From NCBI GenBank assembly GCA_963930655.1, contig OZ005601.1, positions 17,352,001-17,416,000 of the forward strand: DNA of 64,000 nucleotides, in the 5' to 3' direction. The translations under genes and the position numbers were made by a program. This document shows, piece after piece, positions 47,401 through 53,400 of this stretch. The DNA comes from Myrica gale. Lineage: Eukaryota; Streptophyta; Magnoliopsida; Fagales; Myricaceae. Numbering within the stretch: the stretch's first letter is position 1; the number at the start of each line of letters is the position of its first letter. A model generated the notes under the pieces. It worked only from the letters and a program-made list of their open reading frames with translations. It had not been told where the DNA came from and made no database searches.

Positions 47401-50400
47401 CTCCAAGACCTCAAGGGACAAAATCTCATTAAATAGCGAAGATTTCCTTGAGGCAACATCCCCAAACTCCTCACGGTTCCAAAGTTTGAGATCCCTTTTA
47501 AGAGCCTTCAATTTAGAATCAAGCACGAAACTAGGCGATCCATAAAAGACATAAGACCGCCACTACAACCCCACCATATCAACAAACCCTTCCACCTTAT
47601 GCCGCATGTTTTCAAACCTAAAAGGCCTCTTCCCTTTCCCCACAAAACCATTCTCCAAAACAATCGAGGCAACCTTTTCTGAGTAACATTCGGAAATAAG
47701 GACTCTCAACTTGGATTAAAAAGAAAGCGATCAATCCTAGACCAAGATTGAACAAACCTTCCATTAGACCAAGTGAAGAGTCCTCCCGATAAAGGTGGAT
47801 CGATCAGTTGATTCTCATCAATAAATTCCGAGAACTACAACATAGCATTACCAAACCCCTCCAACCCAGAGCATTCACTCGGAAATCGAGAAACATTGAA
47901 ATACCCCCCAATACACCAAGGTAGAGACCACCACTCCATTATCCCCGCCAACTCCTTTCAAATAAATCTTCTACTATGATCAACATTAGGACCATAGACC
48001 CCCGAGAACTCCCAAACAACCCCATCCTCAACATTCTTCAAAATCACCGAAACAGAAAAACATCCAGCACTAGATTCCACCAACTCTAGAACCCGTGTGT
48101 CCCATAGAAGCAAAACACCACCCGACTCCAAACAACACCACCCAACATGCGACCCCCCCCCAAATACTCCTAACAATGGCCCTAGAAACAACTGATAGCT
48201 TCGTCTCCTGGAGACACACCAGAACAGGTTTCCACCCCTTTAGTAAATTACAAACTCTATAGCGTTTAGCTCTATCATTGAGCCCCCTAACATTCCAACT
48301 AATGATTCTGGGCATCATAATAACTTTTGCAAATCCCTCCCTACCTTCCTAGTCTTCCTCGATACATATGTTTTCCCCTCATAATTGACTGTGGAACCCC
48401 AACCTTTTAGCTCCCTTAGACATCTGCTCCCTGATTTACAAGGAGTTTTTGAGCCATTTTGATCTCTCTCATTCTCCAAAGTAGCGAACAGCTCCATCAA
48501 CTTCTCCTCGTGGCCTTCACAAGAAACTCCAACAACCTGCCATACCAAAGAGACCAGACTCAACACCCAATCGGAATTCATAGTCCCGGAAGGAAGAACC
48601 GGAACCGAATCCCGAGCATAAGCATCCAGCTCCACCCCAGCAATAATCCCAGCAAAACTGGACAGAGGCTCCTCTGGGCAAGCAACAATAGCCCTGGAAA
48701 GAACATCACCTCCATCTCCGGTCGACACTACCATGGATAAACTCAAAAGACTCACCTGAAACAGACCCATTGACCCCAGCTTCCTCAAACATCCTATTCA
48801 GCACATAGGATGGAGACGACTCCATGGGAGGGGCAGTCGAAGCATCTCCGACAGCAATTGAGGACAAAACTGCAGTCCACAGAAGAGGAGAAGGCATCGC
48901 CGCGACAAAATCTGGCTCTAAAGGCAGCGGCGACACAGACAAGCCTCCATCAGGTCCCTCCTCCGACGTCGGCGACTCACCAGCGAAACCCACTACCATC
49001 ACAGATAGAGTCGATGTGGACCCAAGTTGGGATCGCAAAACATAGGGAAGATCTTCTATGCGCCTGAGCTTCCGCGAGAGACGCTGGGTTGGACGACCCA
49101 TGCACATTCGGATCCTTCACACAAGAGTTCTCAACGCATTCAATGGAGAGGACCGGCCCTAAACTAGGGGAGCCCGAACCAATCGAACCTTCCAAAAGTG
49201 GGACTGGGCCAAAACTGACCCCATGGTCTAAATCAGTTTCTCCAATATAGCCCGGTCTAGACACCCCTCCAACCCTGTCACTTGAACCCACGGGCCCCAA
49301 AGACATCACACCACAGTCCTTAGAATTTCGACCCAAGTCCATCGTACCTTGTTGGCCCAATATGTCCAACGAGATAAGCAGACGATCCATCTCCATTTTG
49401 AGTGCAGCAAGTCTCGTAAATAAGTGCATTATACAATAATAATCTTCCTCACTCCTGTCAGTCGCACATTCATTAAATGCCCCTGCCTTAGAACCTGAAG
49501 AGACGGCCCGCCAACTTTGCATGCTCTGCCTCCGTCGCATGCGAACTCGAACCTTCTTGATGAGTTTTAAAGTTTCGGGACTCATTTTATTTTTGCGCAA
49601 ACCATAGGGACGAACTTCCACCTTGGTCCTTTTAGTGGAAAGGATTGAACATCTGTTCTCAAACTCTTTTATCATGAATGCAAGACCATTCCTCCAACGG
49701 TATATATTAATTTGTCGAAGAAAATTGAAGATGAATGGGTGTGTCGACTAACTTATTTCTCTAGAAACTGTTATGGGAGATGACAATGACATCCATCATC
49801 ATAATCACCAGACAGGGACTTGAAATTGTTAAGGTAGAGATGTAAACTTATAGCTCTATCAAGAAGTTTAATAGGACATACGTATTGCCCTCAATTGTTG
49901 CTTCCTTTCACAAACAATGATCATTCTTCTAGCAATTGGACAGATTGAAATTGAGCATAAAAATATCACTTTCTCAAGCAAACAACATTATAAAATGCGA
50001 AGAGCTCCATGCAGCAGCCACAACAAATTATCATAATTGTTCATGACATTAGACAATCCACAGACCTATGAGGTCCTCCACGGGGGATGGGTATTTCGGT
50101 CCTCCACTCTTTTTCTAATGCTTTTCCATCCTTTACAGCAAGACTCCAATGCTCTAATCCAGGCGTGTGTCGGTTCTCCTTGCTGCCACCCATCACATGG
50201 AGTCTACCTTTCCAAAGTTGAGTCGCTGGGGCATACCTGAATAAATATCATGCAGAACCTTCACTCAATATGACACAAACAGAAGAATAATATATGGCAT
50301 GAATTAAATAACTATATATACTCAGCAACCAATAAAATTCCTACATCATTGCCATTGAATGCTAATTCCCATCCCCAAAAACAAAAATGTCTAGTTGCAA

Positions 50401-53400
50401 CCAGCAGACCATGCACAAAAACTGAGACGTTAACCAAGCGAGCTATTGCATATTGCTGACTTTAATTCACATTTTTTATTAACTCCTTTTAATGCTACGT
50501 TATCATTAACAACAACATTTAAACAAAAACAATGAATAAACAGACTAGTGCGCCAGAGTTCAGTGTCAATGCATCCAAATAATCTGACCATCAGCAAGGA
50601 CGTATCAAAAACAATAGCTCAATCAAGCAGCCATTACAACTACTGGTGCACTGGACAACGAATCTTGCAAATGTCTGGATCAATACAGATTTATCAGGAG
50701 ATGAACATTAAGTAAACTGGCAATCTAGTAAGCTGTCCAAAAAAATCTGAGTCGTACCTCGATACAGAAAATTAGCATTGGCAAATATAACTAAAATATC
50801 CTGTGCTAGAGGAAACAAAGCTACAAAATTTAAGCCCTGCATTCAGAAATCCTAATATTCTTACCTCTTAATTGATATGCATTTGTATATAGGTCAAAGC
50901 AGGAACTACTGAAAAAAAATTATATATGGGCAGATAAGAGGAGAACCTTTGAATTTTAGTTACAGCACATCAGCCACATACACGAATTTAATAAAAAAAT
51001 TTTTGATAAGTAAGAACTCTTTATTAATGAAAAAGAGAATTAACAGTACAAGAGAAAATACTGAAAACTCTAGTGCATACAAGCTAAAAAACTAAGGAAA
51101 TCCGGAAAACCCTCAAAAGGAACATCTAAGGCTGAATTAGCCCACTGAAAAAGAGAATACAACATAGAACCCCCCAAACGATTCAAAGATATGGCCTTGT
51201 CCTCAAAACATCTATCATTTCTTTCCCTCCACAAGTTCCACCAAATGCAAGCCGGAATCATCTTCCAAATGGCCGCTGCGATAGGATTCTCAAACTTCCT
51301 CTTCCAACAATATAAAACATCCATCACCTTCCTGGGCATAACCCAATCATAGTTAAGAATACTCAACACATGCGCCCACAATCCTCTCGCCATAGTGCAA
51401 TGAATAAGGATATGATCAACTGTTTCTCCATCACTCCTGCATAAATAGCACCACTCAGTCAAGCATACTCCCCTCCTCCTCAAATTATCAATGGTCAGAA
51501 TTTTCCTGTGAGTGGCTTCCCAAACAAAGAAAGCAACCCTAGGAGGAACCAAATTCCTCCAACATTGACGCCATGGAAAATCACCATTGGAACCCTCCAA
51601 AAGCAGAGAATACATAGACTTAACAGAGAAAACGCCCCCTTTGGACCCCATGCAGGAGTCACTGGTACGAATTTAATAAAATTAGAGAACTATTTTTACA
51701 AAGTCACTGGTACTGGAACCTCATATTAGGTTTTAGCCCATGACTGAGCTTAATCTGTTCATATTCGGTCAACTCTCCATTGAATTAAAATCCCATCTGT
51801 TTCAGGGAATGAAGAACAGATTTCAAGGCAAGGATCGCCAGCACATCTAAGTCCATCATGCCTTTTGAACATCTCAAAATATTTAATAACGGAAGCTAGG
51901 AGTAATAATTTTTTCTAGTAACTTAAGAAATGATATGTTTTCTAGTACATGAATCATGTGTATGGAGAATTCAGGTTCTAATATATCCTTTGTCTTTCTG
52001 CTTGAGTATAGCATCAACTTGTAGCAACACAATACAAGATACAACCCCATGATATCGCATCTCACAGTAGTCACCAGTAACCAAAGGTAGGTATTCAACT
52101 TATAGAACATATATGGGAGTGCCAGAACTCAATTACCAATATACCATGGGAACCAGAATTGAAGTTTAAACAAATAGGCTCTAAATTTTGGAATAACAAA
52201 GACAACAATAGGGTTTAAATTTGAAATAGTGCACACAAAGTACACCACAGAACTTCAAAGAGGTGAAGATTATCACAGATCTAATTCTCAGACACCAAAA
52301 AATACCTAGGGACTGGTAAAGGGGGCATGTCCCTCCAATGCTTTGTCTCAGTATCAAGGACAAATGTAAGAGCAGTAGGCCCTCTGCACTGTGGACCATA
52401 TTGTCCTGTCACTACATAGATATATCTCCCGTCTGTCACCATTCCTAGATGTGAGTGTGCCATCTCTTTTGGCATGTCAAATCTTCCTCCCCATGTATTA
52501 TCAGTGAAGTTGTATATATCAACATGTGAATGTACCTAGTAGAAAATGAATGTAAACAATAAACAGAAACATCAAGGCTGCCTCCGTAAACTCAAACAGG
52601 CTACATATAAAAACAGATCACCTTCTGCCAATAGGCTCTCGCTCAATGGCACATATTCACAGTAAGGTCTATTGGAGAACATAGTTTTGGGTTCAAGACC
52701 CAAAGGTGCTTGTTTAACACAGCACTTAAAAAATGAATGCACACATAAATCAAAATTTTGACAAACAAACAGATTGGAATTGAAATAAATGGATAATAGC
52801 TCTACAGATGTTAAAGTACCTAGGCTACCCCTAGAACAACAGCTCCTTATGACAACCCCAAGTAGCTGGGAAGGTCTTGTCAAATGATAAACCCTATCAA
52901 TCTCCTAGCCATCAAGCAGTCTTGGATGAAAACCCTGAATCAATTGCATGAGTTGTGTCACTAGCATATGGTTTCCTCTATGTTGGAATATATGTTCACT
53001 CTAAAATCTTCACATACTCAATAAGACTATAGAGCACTGAATGGTCACCATTTTCAAACTCAAACAGCTTTTCTTTTTATTTGTTTTGCCCTGAAAGTTA
53101 CTCGCGCATCAAATGGCCTATGAATCCACAACCTCACTGTCCACATTTGTTTTATCGAATTAAGTGGTGTGCACCATTTGAAGAAAAGGTTCATCAACTA
53201 ATTCAATCTTAATACTCCAATATCAACAAAAACCAAGAATAATGCTTACAAACCACAATCATGAACTTTAGAAGTAACACCACACTATCATCATTAGAAA
53301 ATAGAGATATTTCAGCATAAACTCTAAAAATAATAAGAGAATGTAACAAGGAGATAACACTATTGCATAACTCATATACAGGGGTGAAACCAAAAGAAAA

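Larger units (their letters stand above)
46471..49680 (-). mobile_element. Older intron-4 LINE, 5' portion (ORF1, endonuclease, RT)
   Basis: On the minus strand: ORF1 from about 49675 to 48315, ORF2 start [20 protein letters not shown] at 48318, endonuclease pieces to 47958, a degraded stretch (47550-47950), then RT pieces ([60 protein letters not shown]). It stops at [13 protein letters not shown] (46472). It continues at 40345, beyond the 6.1 kb twin-primed insertion. The 5' end is about 49680, without a clear TSD. Confidence 0.87.

Noticed and set aside
46471-49680. A separate complete LINE ending at 46471
   Set aside because: It lacks a 3' tail and poly(A) there; its RT continues in frame at 40345, so it is the 5' part of an interrupted element.
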